Shown here: positions 8,527-16,569 of the stretch, one piece after another
How the letters are laid out: each line of letters starts with the position of its first letter
Position numbering within the stretch: position 1 is the first letter of the stretch
Source: Methanofollis formosanus
Lineage (GTDB): Archaea > Halobacteriota > Methanomicrobia > Methanomicrobiales > Methanofollaceae
DNA length: 64,000 nucleotides
NCBI RefSeq assembly: GCF_019633745.1
Contig: NZ_CP037968.1
Span: forward strand, 620,001-684,000
Reading direction: 5' to 3'
Program-made: the position numbers and the translations under genes
The notes under the pieces: model-generated
What the model saw: the letters and a program-made list of their open reading frames with translations, nothing else
Database searches by the model: none
What the model was told of the DNA's origin: nothing

Positions 8527-8949
8527 ATGACACAGAATGATGCATTTGAGAATCTGGACGGCGAAAGCGTCCGGGAGAAGTTTGCCGCCCTGGGGATCGC
8601 CCCGGGCGAGCGGATCGACATCCTCGAAATCCAGCGGCTCAGCCAGGACTACGGCTTCAGGGCGGTTCTCTATTTCGAGGAGGAGATGGGGAGGATCGGC
8701 GACCTTGCGGCCGATGAGAAGGCGTACAAAAATGTACCCGAGACCGAACGGCCGTTCATCTCGGTGGACGGGTTCCTGAAATTCGCGAGGGAGTTCGATC
8801 CCTACTCCTTCGAACTGCGGCTCAAGGATCTCCCGATCATCATCGAGGTCGCGGCCGTCGGCGAGATCGAGGGCGAGCCCTACATGACCGGGCTGATGCC
8901 GTTCCTCGACGACCTCGAGGACTTCGAGGAACCCGAGGTCGTCGAGTAA
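8527..8949 (+). CDS. Hypothetical acidic protein, 140 aa
   Basis: Soluble, strongly acidic protein that I do not recognise. It starts MTQNDAFENLDGES after a GGAGAG ribosome site at 8515-8520 and ends in DDLEDFEEPEVVE. Mixed alpha/beta composition is expected, with a conserved-looking centre (RLSQDYGFRAVLYFEEEMGR, then ISVDGFLKFAREFDPYSFEL). No signal peptide, membrane segment or cysteine motif is present. Codon use is like the core genome, so it is a resident gene. It is convergent with the RNase III gene, with one base between the two stop codons. Confidence 0.7.
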   Translation: MTQNDAFENLDGESVREKFAALGIAPGERIDILEIQRLSQDYGFRAVLYFEEEMGRIGDLAADEKAYKNVPETERPFISVDGFLKFAREFDPYSFELRLKDLPIIIEVAAVGEIEGEPYMTGLMPFLDDLEDFEEPEVVE

Positions 8950-8950
8950 G

Positions 8951-9667
8951 TCAGGCGCCGGCCCGGTCTTCCATGGCGGCGAGGGCCTTCCTCGCGGCGG
9001 CCCGCCTGGCGTCGGCCTTGCTCCGGCCCAGGCCCCTGGCCGAGAGGATGCCGGGGACAGTGACCGCACAGGCGAAGGTCGGGGCATGGTCCGGGCCTTC
9101 GCGCCCGAGGATGTGGTACTCCGGCATCTCGCAGCACTCCTGCTGGAGATGTTCCTGGAGTCTGCCGATGACGTTGCCGCCGGGGTCGAAGTGGAGGACG
9201 TCATCGGCGATGAGCCCGAGGACGATCTCGCGCGTCCGGTCGAGGCCGAGGTGGAGATAGAGGGCGCAGATGAAGGCCTCGAAGACGTCGGCGATGATCG
9301 AGCGGGTGAGGGGCTGGCCTGCGCCGAGGAGGATGTGCTGTTCGAGCCCGATCCCGGTCGCGGGGACGATCGTCCCGAGGTGCTCGTTCTTGGTCGCTTC
9401 CATCCGTTTGGAGAGCGCCCCTTCAGAGCAGTCGAAGTGGCTGAAGAGGTATTCGGCCACGATAAAGTTGAGGACGCGGTCGCCGAGGAACTCGATCCGC
9501 TCGTAGTCGGGGCGGGGCAGGAGAGGACCGAGGGGATGTTCGTAGGCGTAGGACCGGTGCGTCATGGCCTGGTCGAAGCGTGCGATGGCCTCGTCGTCGA
9601 GGTCGGTGACGCCGATCCCGGGCTGTGCAAGAAATTCTGTGAGTTCTATTTTTCTGGTCCATTCCAT
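8951..9667 (-). CDS. rnc: Ribonuclease III
   Basis: Double-strand-specific endoribonuclease with the bacterial domain order. The catalytic domain (residues about 8-150) contains the signature ERIEFLGDRVL at 56-66 and the second metal-site glutamate in IADVFEAFICAL (Glu130). A dsRNA-binding domain (about 165-236) ends in GRSKADARRAAARKALAAME. At 238 aa it is full length. RNase III is patchy in archaea and was probably gained from bacteria, although codon use here matches the host. The start ATG is divergent from the aldehyde dehydrogenase, 84 bases apart. Confidence 0.92.
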   Translation of the reverse strand: MEWTRKIELTEFLAQPGIGVTDLDDEAIARFDQAMTHRSYAYEHPLGPLLPRPDYERIEFLGDRVLNFIVAEYLFSHFDCSEGALSKRMEATKNEHLGTIVPATGIGLEQHILLGAGQPLTRSIIADVFEAFICALYLHLGLDRTREIVLGLIADDVLHFDPGGNVIGRLQEHLQQECCEMPEYHILGREGPDHAPTFACAVTVPGILSARGLGRSKADARRAAARKALAAMEDRAGA

Positions 9668-9751
9668 CGGAAAACCACCGTCAGGTGAGGTCGGTCTGGC
9701 CGCCGGCCTGGGAAAAGGCTATTGTGCAGGAAAATATAGGAGTGACGCATT

Positions 9752-11164
9752 ATGAAGATGCTCATCGGCGGAGAATGGAAGGCGGCAGCGAGCGGCAGGG
9801 AGATGGAGGTGGTCAACCCGGCGACCTGGGAGACGGTCGGGACGGTCCCCTCGGGCGGGCACGAGGATGCCGGTGCGGCGGTGGACGCCGCGGGCGAGGC
9901 GTTCGCGCCGTGGGCCGACCTCCCGCCGGTCGAGCGGGGGAAGGTCCTTTTCAGGACGGCGGTGCTGGTGCGCGAGGAGACGGAGCGCCTGGCGGCCACC
10001 CTTGTTGCAGAGCAGGGTAAACCCCTACGGGAGGCGACCGACGAGGTGCGGGGTTTCGCGCATGTCCTGGAGTACTACGCGGGACTTTCGTCGTCGCTGT
10101 ACGGCGAGAGCATCAACACGAAGGCCTACGGCCGGATCATTGTCGAGCGGCGTCCCCTGGGAGTCTGTGCCGGGATCATCCCCTGGAATATGCCGGTGAT
10201 GATCGCGGGCTGGAAGATCGGGCCGGCCCTGACTGCCGGGAACACCATGGTCCTCAAACCGGCGAGCACCACGCCGCTGACGACCCTGGCCATCGGCGAC
10301 CTCTTCTTGAAGGCAGGGTTGCCGGCCGGGGTGCTCAATATCGTCACTGGCCCTGGCGAGACGCTGGGCGAGGCCCTGGTCACGCATCCAGTGGTCAGGA
10401 AGGTCTCGTTCACCGGCGAGATCGGGACCGGGCGGCACGTGGCCGAGACGGCGGCCCAGACGATGAAGCATGTGACCCTGGAACTCGGCGGGAGCGATCC
10501 GATGATCGTCTGCGACGACGCCGACCTCGCGGTCGCCGCGGCCGGGGCGGCGGGCGGGCGGTTCTACAACTGCGGGCAGACCTGCACGGCGGTGAAGCGG
10601 GTGTATGTCTTCTCGGATGTCGCCGACCGGTTCAGGGAACTGCTCGTCGAGAAGACGCGGGCGATCACCGTCGGAGACGGCATGGAGAAGGGGGTGCGGA
10701 TGGGCCCGCTGAACAACGCGGCCGGGCTCGAGCGGATCGAGACGGTGGTCGAGGACGTGCGGGACGAGGCGGAGGTCCTCGTCGGCGGGAAGAGGCCGGA
10801 GGGGAAGGGGTTCTTCTATGAGCCGACGCTGATCACCGGCCTTCCCGTCGACGCCCCCTCCCTCCGCGAGGAGGTCTTCGGCCCGGTGCTCCCGGTCGTG
10901 GAGGTCGAAGACCTCGACGAGGCGGTGGCGGCGGCGAACGGAACCCGCTACGGTCTCGGGGCATCGATCTGGACGAAAGATCTCGGGCGGGCCGAACGCG
11001 GCTGCCGTGACCTGGAGGCCGGCATCGTCTGGGTGAACCAGCACCTCAAGGCACCGCCGGAGACGCCGTTTGGCGGGGTGAAGTGGAGCGGCACCGGACG
11101 GGAGAACGGACCGCACGCGCTTGAGCGCTATACCGAGGAGAAGGCGCTGTTGATCCGGTCGTGA
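9752..11164 (+). CDS. NAD(P)-dependent aldehyde dehydrogenase
   Basis: 470-residue ALDH-superfamily enzyme that oxidises an aldehyde to the acid in the cytoplasm. Catalytic residues are visible: Asn146 (PWNMP), Lys169 (VLKPA), Glu244 (LELGG) and the nucleophile Cys278 in NCGQTC. A Gly-rich TGEIGTGRHV stretch lies near 221-230. The dimer/C-terminal FGGVKWSGTGREN motif is intact. It resembles the lactaldehyde/succinate-semialdehyde group, but the substrate cannot be assigned. AGGAGTGA at 9738-9745 supports the start at 9752. It is monocistronic by spacing. Confidence 0.92.
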   Translation: MKMLIGGEWKAAASGREMEVVNPATWETVGTVPSGGHEDAGAAVDAAGEAFAPWADLPPVERGKVLFRTAVLVREETERLAATLVAEQGKPLREATDEVRGFAHVLEYYAGLSSSLYGESINTKAYGRIIVERRPLGVCAGIIPWNMPVMIAGWKIGPALTAGNTMVLKPASTTPLTTLAIGDLFLKAGLPAGVLNIVTGPGETLGEALVTHPVVRKVSFTGEIGTGRHVAETAAQTMKHVTLELGGSDPMIVCDDADLAVAAAGAAGGRFYNCGQTCTAVKRVYVFSDVADRFRELLVEKTRAITVGDGMEKGVRMGPLNNAAGLERIETVVEDVRDEAEVLVGGKRPEGKGFFYEPTLITGLPVDAPSLREEVFGPVLPVVEVEDLDEAVAAANGTRYGLGASIWTKDLGRAERGCRDLEAGIVWVNQHLKAPPETPFGGVKWSGTGRENGPHALERYTEEKALLIRS

Positions 11165-11281
11165 GGGGGGAGGCGTGCCCCCAGTCGCAACGTGCCCCGC
11201 CGATCGATCCTGCAAAATAAGGTAAGGTATTCAGATCAGACCGGGACAGATCTCCTGCGCTCTGTTCTGAACTCCCGCAAC

Positions 11282-11313
11282 CATAAAATAGTACACTTCA
11301 GAGTATAATACTT
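11282..11313 (+). promoter_or_regulatory. TATA box for a leaderless transcript
   Basis: CATAAAATAG at 11282-11291 stands about 25 bases before the ATG at 11314. No Shine-Dalgarno sequence is visible. This spacing predicts a leaderless mRNA. Confidence 0.45.
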
Positions 11314-12714
11314 ATGAGTGTCTTCCTCGACCGGGAGCGGGAACTCTCCCAGCTCCATGAGCGATACCAGAGCGACGGTGCGGAGTTCATGGTGCTCTAC
11401 GGCAGGCGGCGGGTCGGAAAAAGCGAACTCATCGATCAGTTCCTCCGTACCTCCAGAGGAATCCACCTGATCGCCAGGGAGGAATCAAAACAACTGCAAC
11501 TCAGAAAATTTTCTGCAGACCTGAGTGCCTACTTCCAGGATCCCTTCCTTCAAAAAAACGGTTTTTCCGACTGGGACAGTTTTTTCGAGTATCTCATCCA
11601 GCACGCAGATCCCCGTGTCGTGGTCGCCATCGACGAATTCCCTTATCTGATCAAGGAAGACCCCTCGCTTCCCTCGGTGCTACAGGAATACTGGGATACG
11701 CACCTGAAAAATACCTCGATTTTTCTCATCCTCTCAGGGTCGAGCATATCGATGATGGAGTCTGCGACCATGGACTATAAAAGTCCCCTTTTTGGCAGGA
11801 GAACCGGGCAGATCCTCCTGCACCCTCTCAGGTTCATCCATGTGCTCGATTACCTTGGGGACATGAAGAAGGCGGTCGAGTTCTACGCGGTCTTTGGAGG
11901 GACGCCGGCATACCTCATGGCTGCCGATCCGGAAGAGAACATCCTGAAAAATATCGAAGAGAAGGTGATGAGGGAAGATTCGTTTCTCTTCAGGGATGTG
12001 GATTTCGTCCTCAGGACCGAACTTGTCGAGCCAAGGTATTACTTCTCTATCCTCTACTCTCTCGCACAGGGGAACAACAGGATAGGCCTCATCTGCAACG
12101 ATACCGGGCTTTCCAAGAGTGTCGTCAACAAGTACCTCTCGATCCTTATCGATCTGAAACTGGTGCACCGACGCATCCCTGTGACCGAAGGGCAGAAGAG
12201 CAGAAAAGGTCTCTACTTCCTCTCAGACAACCTTTTTGACTTCTGGTTTTCGTTCGTCAATCCCTACCTCGATACGCTTGAGCGCGGCAACGCACCACTG
12301 ATCGTGGACCGATACGTGCGGCCGCACTTTGCGCGGTACGTCGGCAAGCACTTCGAGGGCATGGTGACGGACCTCTTCGACTCCTTCAATCGGCACGGCC
12401 TCCTGCCGTTCGTCTTCACCAGAATCGGGAGTTGGTGGCACCGGGGAGAGGAGATCGATATCGTCTGCCTCGCCGAGGACGAACACCGGATCCTCTTCTG
12501 CGAGTGTAAGTGGCAGGACGGGGTCGATGCCACCGAGGTCATCGCCGGGCTACGGCGGAAAGCACCTCTGGTTTCATGGCATAACGACCGGCGGAAGGAG
12601 TGTTTCTGCGTCGTTGCGCGGTCGTTCTCGCGCAGGGCCGACGGCGAGGATATCTGTCTCGACCTCGATGATTGTACGGCACTTGTGGAGAAAGTGCGGA
12701 CAGGGAAGGAATGA
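11314..12714 (+). CDS. Archaeal STAND-like AAA ATPase with DUF234 nuclease-like C-terminus
   Basis: 466-residue protein of the archaeal ATPase/DUF234 family. Walker A is GRRRVGKS at residues 30-37 and Walker B is VVVAIDEFP at about 102-110. LSGSS near 147 resembles sensor 1. A winged-helix segment follows (GLICNDTGLSKSVVNKYLSIL). The C-terminal DUF234 region has GEEIDIVCLAEDE...LFCECKW, which resembles the D-(x)n-E-x-K core of restriction-type nucleases. Members are abundant in archaea, often linked to mobile DNA, and their function is unresolved. No toxin or antitoxin partner is adjacent. Flanks are repeat-rich. Confidence 0.85.
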   Translation: MSVFLDRERELSQLHERYQSDGAEFMVLYGRRRVGKSELIDQFLRTSRGIHLIAREESKQLQLRKFSADLSAYFQDPFLQKNGFSDWDSFFEYLIQHADPRVVVAIDEFPYLIKEDPSLPSVLQEYWDTHLKNTSIFLILSGSSISMMESATMDYKSPLFGRRTGQILLHPLRFIHVLDYLGDMKKAVEFYAVFGGTPAYLMAADPEENILKNIEEKVMREDSFLFRDVDFVLRTELVEPRYYFSILYSLAQGNNRIGLICNDTGLSKSVVNKYLSILIDLKLVHRRIPVTEGQKSRKGLYFLSDNLFDFWFSFVNPYLDTLERGNAPLIVDRYVRPHFARYVGKHFEGMVTDLFDSFNRHGLLPFVFTRIGSWWHRGEEIDIVCLAEDEHRILFCECKWQDGVDATEVIAGLRRKAPLVSWHNDRRKECFCVVARSFSRRADGEDICLDLDDCTALVEKVRTGKE

Positions 12715-13220
12715 GTGGCATGCCTCATCTATCCCGGGAGTGCTGTACCCCAGGTTATGGGAGATCCGGGATCAAATCTTCACCTCTGCATCCCGCCTGA
12801 TGATGGATCTCATCCTCTGTGTTCTGGCGGACAAATTGTAAATTCCATTTTCAATTTGTCCACATATGCCTGCCTCGAGCCCCCGCATGACTGATACGCA
12901 GAGGACAGCACCAACCTCCAGACGATCAGCCCCCGGTGCGATCGATGTGGGAAGGCATGAGATCAGAGTTTCTGAAACAGAGGGCATGATGATCAGACGT
13001 GCCGCCCTCAATTGCAGAATCTTCCCCGCCGTCTCGCGCCGGGGGGAAACCCCCCCGACCCCCCTCGACGAAGATAGCCAGGGGGAGGCATGATGCTCGA
13101 CTTCGATGCACTCCTCGAACGCAAAGATGAGGATCAAGAATCGATCCAGTTCTGGTATGATATTTTCATCCGGTATGCTTGAAGCGTGCTTTCGCTTCAT
13201 GCCTAATTCTGCAGAGCAAT
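12715..13220. repeat. Repeat-filled gap with an inverted copy of the intergenic mosaic
   Basis: No gene is visible. 12975-13165 is the inverted counterpart of the block at 915-1100, with CTTCCCCGCCGTCTCGCGCC, a GGGGGG/CCCCCC palindrome, and GAATCGATCCAGTTCTG. 13164-13216 is a minus-strand TIR module (CATCCGGTATGCTTGA...CTAATTCTGCAGAGC) whose inner part GAAGCGTGCTTTCGCTTC is itself a hairpin. The first 250 bases hold only a weak inverted repeat (ACAAATTGTAAATTCCATTT, then TTCAATTTGTCC) near 12832-12861. Confidence 0.65.
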
Positions 13221-13246
13221 AAAAAAGGGAGGGACTTTCAGTCCCT
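13219..13246 (-). terminator. Hairpin plus U-tract terminator of the SpeD-like gene
   Basis: On the minus strand AGGGACT-GAA-AGTCCCT forms a perfect 7-bp stem that overlaps the stop codon, followed by CCC and T6 (plus-strand A-run 13221-13226). This is a bacterial-style intrinsic terminator shape and is unusually clear for an archaeal gene. Confidence 0.6.
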
Positions 13247-13705
13247 GAAGAGCACGTGGGTGGTCATCGAGCTGGCGCCGAAGAACTGCTTGCAGAACTC
13301 TCCCATCTTCTTGGGGCCGTATTCCTTGCAGGAGAAGATGTCGAGGTAGGCGGCGTTGGTCTCGTTCGCGAAGTGGCCGGAGACAAGGGAGGTCTCGATG
13401 AGCTGGGTCATCGAGTAACCGGCGACCTTCTCGTTCGGGCCGAAGTGGACGACGGTCGGCTCGCCGAAACGCTTCATGTCGATGAGGTCGCAGAGCTCAA
13501 CGATAAACCGTCTGATCGCGTCGGCGTCTCTGATCGTCTCAGGGTCGCAGTCCTTGAGGTCGACACTGGTGTACAGCCCCCAGGAGCCCCGCTCTCTGAA
13601 CTGCTCGATGATTTCGTCGTCAGAGAGGGCGTCCCAGGTTGTCATTGCACGGTTCAGGCCAAGCATGTCGGGCTGGTTGTTCATTTCGGTAGTGGTCATC
13701 TCCAT
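13238..13705 (-). CDS. S-adenosylmethionine decarboxylase-like protein (SpeD family, divergent)
   Basis: 155-residue protein of the pyruvoyl-dependent AdoMet decarboxylase fold; classical SpeD makes the aminopropyl donor for spermidine. The N-terminal SWGLYTSVDLKDCDPE (41-56) matches the family's WG-h-h-x-DL-x-GCDP strand. The processing region reads ETSLVSGHFANE (104-115), where classical enzymes have about AESHISIHTWPE. Ser106 (future pyruvoyl), His111 and the catalytic-type Cys126 (DIFSCKEYG) align, but the residue before Ser106 is Thr, not Glu. The start follows a strong GGAGGGG site, and a TATA-like TATTTTTAAATC lies upstream. The function may have drifted; no spermidine synthase is nearby. 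Confidence 0.75.
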   Translation of the reverse strand: MEMTTTEMNNQPDMLGLNRAMTTWDALSDDEIIEQFRERGSWGLYTSVDLKDCDPETIRDADAIRRFIVELCDLIDMKRFGEPTVVHFGPNEKVAGYSMTQLIETSLVSGHFANETNAAYLDIFSCKEYGPKKMGEFCKQFFGASSMTTHVLFRD

Positions 13706-13755
13706 ACTGATCCCCTCCTGGGGGTCTACGGGATATTGATGGATCTACAACACAA

Positions 13756-13780
13756 GATGGAGATTTAAAAATATCTTTCG
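13756..13780 (-). promoter_or_regulatory. TATA region of the SpeD-like gene
   Basis: On the minus strand ATATTTTTAAATCTCC lies about 55-75 bases before the start codon, leaving a leader that carries the GGAGGGG ribosome site. Confidence 0.45.
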
Positions 13781-14230
13781 CGATACCTCGTGAGGATCAC
13801 AAAAACAAGGACAAAATCGGATTTAAAACGACAAAATATGGCTAAAAAAGCCAATATTTTGATAAAAACCGAATATTTCCGGCCAAAGTGAGATAAGACC
13901 AATCCATGCCCCGATCCTGGCATCCAGATCCAGCGAGGGACGCTCAGGGCACGGATCGGTTCTGCGCCCTATACGCGTCCAGATTTCAATTCGGCACGGC
14001 CCGGCACGACGAAAATCAAAAAAATCAGGTTTAATTTGCCAAAATGTGACCAATACTGTTTTAATTCGGGCGATTAAGAATCCTGAGAGAATAAATGAAG
14101 CAAATAGCCCCGAATATGCCATTTTTTGTCCGATCTTGAGGCCCATGAGATTGCATCGATATCGAGTATGAAATATTGTTCAAAAAGATATGTGTGCATT
14201 GGTGCACACGCCAGTACATTTTCCCAGGTT
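13781..14230. other. AT-rich gap with no gene
   Basis: AT-rich, non-coding-looking sequence. The only structure I note is GTGTGCA-TTG-GTGCACAC at about 14190-14207, an inverted repeat beside the degraded aminopeptidase end. The A/T composition differs sharply from the GC-rich core genes on both sides and marks the left border of the glycan island. Confidence 0.5.
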
Positions 14231-14290
14231 TCAGGCCGCCGGGTGCGGCACCCCCTCCAGTTCGGGGGCCGGGCCGTGGGCGGCGACTCC
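14231..14290 (-). pseudogene. Remnant of an M1 aminopeptidase 3' end
   Basis: Read on the minus strand, 14231-14287 gives VAAHGPAPELEGVPHPAA and a stop. The intact M1 aminopeptidase in this window ends VAAYGPVPELEGADRVR and a stop. The DNA also aligns (CCCCCTCCAGTTC shared, then mostly matching for 25 bases). Upstream, the frame is broken by a TGA within about ten codons. This looks like the last trace of a lost paralogue. Because the match is short, the call is tentative. Confidence 0.4.
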
Positions 14291-14528
14291 TTCCGATCAG
14301 ATGCCTCCTCCCCCTCCCACGCCTGGCGCATCTCCGTCCATCCCTCAAACCCCGGAGTGAAACGCCGGGAGGGCGGTACACGGGATGGCCCCCATTCCAA
14401 TGACGGCGACCTCCTCTCAGTCAGGCCGGACACATGGACCGCCGCGAGGATCACTCATGCCAGGGAAAGAAGAGCATATCCGGGGGATTTAATGAACCCG
14501 ATGTATTTTTCAGACACGAATACGAAGG

Positions 14529-14566
14529 CATATATATTGAACTATGAAATTATTCTCCATTCGGAG
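14529..14566 (+). promoter_or_regulatory. TATA box and ribosome site of the nucleotide-sugar operon
   Basis: TATATATT at 14531-14538 would start transcription near 14560. GGAG at 14563-14566 then precedes the ATG at 14574. This placement rules out the upstream in-frame ATG at 14544 as the real start. Confidence 0.6.
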
Positions 14567-14573
14567 CACCCCC

Positions 14574-15656
14574 ATGCAGATACCCATCGCACAGCCCTCC
14601 CTCGGAACCGAGGAGGCAGAGGCCGTCACCGCCGTCCTCGACTCGGGCATGATCGCCCAGGGCCCGGAGACCGCCGCGTTTGAACAGGAATTCGCCGCGT
14701 ACTGCGGTGTCCTGCACGCCGTCGCCGTCAACTCCGGCACCGCGGCCCTCCACGCCGCGCTGCTCGCCGCCGGCGTCGGGCCGGGCGACGAGGTGATCGT
14801 TCCCGCCTTCACCTTCTTTGCGACCGCCTCCTCGGTCTCGATGTGCGGGGCGGTGCCGGTCTTTGCCGACGTGGAAGAGGCGACCGCCACCGTCGACCCG
14901 GCCGACGTCGTTACAAAGATCACCTCCCGGACAAAGGCCATCATCGGCGTCCACCTGTACGGCCAGCCCTGCGACGCCGGGGCGCTGCGCGAGATCTGCG
15001 ACGCCAACAATCTCGTCTTCATCGAGGACGCTGCCCAGGCCCATGGGGCGGAATATCACGGAGAGAGGACCGGGTCGCTCGGCGACCTTGCCTGCTTCTC
15101 CTTCTATGCCACCAAGAACATGGCAACCGGCGAGGGCGGGATGGTCACGACCGCCTCCGACGACTATAAGGTACACCTCCGCCGGATCATCAACCACGGC
15201 CAGGCCGACAAATACCTCCACATCGAACTCGGCTACAACTACCGGATGACCGACCTCGCCGCGGCGGTCGGCCGGGTGCAGCTCAAAAAACTCGACGGCT
15301 TCAACCGTCGCCGGCAGGAGAACGCCGCCTATTATAGTACTCATATCACCGCACCCGGCCTGGTGCTCCCCGCGGTCACCACCGGCAGAACCCATGTCTG
15401 GCACCAGTATTCCCTCCAGGTCACCGACGCCTTCCCGCTCAGCCGCGACGACCTGATGGCCACCCTGCGGGACCGGGGGATCGGCTGCGCCGTCCACTAT
15501 CCTGTAGCCCTCCCCAGCCAGCCCCTCTATGCCGGGGCCAACGCCTGCCCGGTCTCCGAGAAACTCGCGGCCTCGGTGCTCTCCATCCCGGTCCACCCCA
15601 ACGTCACCGACGAGGGCCGGGTGTACATCTGCGACGCGATCAACGGGGTGGTCTAA
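14574..15656 (+). CDS. DegT/DnrJ/EryC1 aminotransferase (WbpE-like)
   Basis: PLP-dependent sugar aminotransferase of 360 residues. The PLP lysine is Lys181 in SFYATKNMATGEGG, and the phosphate/ring contacts NSGTAALH (53-60) and IEDAAQAHGA (150-159) are visible. With the next two genes (Gfo/Idh oxidoreductase and UDP-sugar 6-dehydrogenase) it forms a WbpA/WbpB/WbpE-type set that makes a 2,3-diamino-2,3-dideoxyhexuronic acid nucleotide, a component of archaeal N-glycans and of pseudomonad O-antigens. I use the start at 14574, where the IPIAQPSLG sequence typical of the family begins. The acetyltransferase (WbpD) that would complete the pathway is not in the window. Confidence 0.88.
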   Translation: MQIPIAQPSLGTEEAEAVTAVLDSGMIAQGPETAAFEQEFAAYCGVLHAVAVNSGTAALHAALLAAGVGPGDEVIVPAFTFFATASSVSMCGAVPVFADVEEATATVDPADVVTKITSRTKAIIGVHLYGQPCDAGALREICDANNLVFIEDAAQAHGAEYHGERTGSLGDLACFSFYATKNMATGEGGMVTTASDDYKVHLRRIINHGQADKYLHIELGYNYRMTDLAAAVGRVQLKKLDGFNRRRQENAAYYSTHITAPGLVLPAVTTGRTHVWHQYSLQVTDAFPLSRDDLMATLRDRGIGCAVHYPVALPSQPLYAGANACPVSEKLAASVLSIPVHPNVTDEGRVYICDAINGVV

Positions 15657-16565
15657 ATGGACGCGGGCGTCATCGGCACCGGGGCGATGGGACGAAACCA
15701 CGTCCGGGTGTACACCGAACTCAAAGAGGTCGGCACCACCTATGTCTACGACCTCGACACCGCCGCCGCGGAGGAGGTGGCGGTCGCCACCGGCGCCGAG
15801 GTCTGCCGCTCGATGGACGACCTCCTCAGCAAGGCCGAGTGCGTCTCGGTCTGCGTCCCGACGCCGTACCATTTCAGGACCGCCGGCGCGGTGATCGCGG
15901 CCGGGGTGCACACCCTCGTCGAGAAGCCGATCTGCCCCACCGCGGAGGAGGGCACGGCCCTCATCGCCATGATCCCGGACGACGTCGTCGTCGGCGTCGG
16001 GCACATCGAGCGCTTCAACCCGGTCGTCACCGAGGTTGCGGGGATCGTGCACGACCCTCTCTACGTCGCCTTCCACCGCCACAACCCGGCCTCGGCCAGG
16101 GTGAACGGTTCTTCGGTCGTCGAGGACCTGATGATCCACGACATCGACGTCGTCTTCAACGTCCTCTTTCCGGGCCGGAAGTACATCCTCCAGGCCGGCG
16201 GCACGGCGGACGTCGCCGCTGCCATCGCCACCTTCGGCACGACGCCGGTCTACCTCTCCGCCTCCCGCAAGTCATCAAAGAAAGTCCGCTCCCTCTACAT
16301 CGAGGAGGAGAACCGCACCATCGAGGCCGACTTCATGGCCCAGGAGGTGTACGTCTACCGCAAGCCCTGCACTTACGACCAGACCAACGGGCTGTACCAC
16401 CAGGAGAACATCATCGAGAAGCTCCTGGTGAACAAAGTCGAGCCTCTCAAGACCGAACTCCAGACTTTTGTCAGATGCGCCCGCGATCAAAAACCCTTCC
16501 CGGTGACGCCGGAGCAGGGGCTCGCCAACGTGCAGGTCTGCGAGGCGATCAAGAACGGAGCATAA
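15657..16565 (+). CDS. Gfo/Idh/MocA-family oxidoreductase (WbpB-like)
   Basis: NAD-dependent oxidoreductase of 302 residues with an N-terminal Rossmann motif GVIGTGAMGRNH (4-15) and the EKP dinucleotide motif in TLVEKPICPT (about 82-91). The GHIERFNP segment is the family's conserved catalytic-domain entry. It would oxidise the C3 hydroxyl of a UDP-N-acetylhexuronate to the 3-keto sugar that the preceding aminotransferase uses. It starts directly after the aminotransferase stop (TAA, ATG), so the pair is translationally coupled. Confidence 0.86.
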   Translation: MDAGVIGTGAMGRNHVRVYTELKEVGTTYVYDLDTAAAEEVAVATGAEVCRSMDDLLSKAECVSVCVPTPYHFRTAGAVIAAGVHTLVEKPICPTAEEGTALIAMIPDDVVVGVGHIERFNPVVTEVAGIVHDPLYVAFHRHNPASARVNGSSVVEDLMIHDIDVVFNVLFPGRKYILQAGGTADVAAAIATFGTTPVYLSASRKSSKKVRSLYIEEENRTIEADFMAQEVYVYRKPCTYDQTNGLYHQENIIEKLLVNKVEPLKTELQTFVRCARDQKPFPVTPEQGLANVQVCEAIKNGA

Positions 16566-16569
16566 CCCC

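Noticed and set aside
8101-9204. 367-codon minus-strand frame covering the 8527 gene
   Set aside because: Runs through a repeat element and overlaps two better genes; no motif.
14544-14573. Upstream ATG as the start of the WbpE-like aminotransferase
   Set aside because: It lies ahead of the predicted transcript start and the GGAG site; family homology starts at the ATG 14574.
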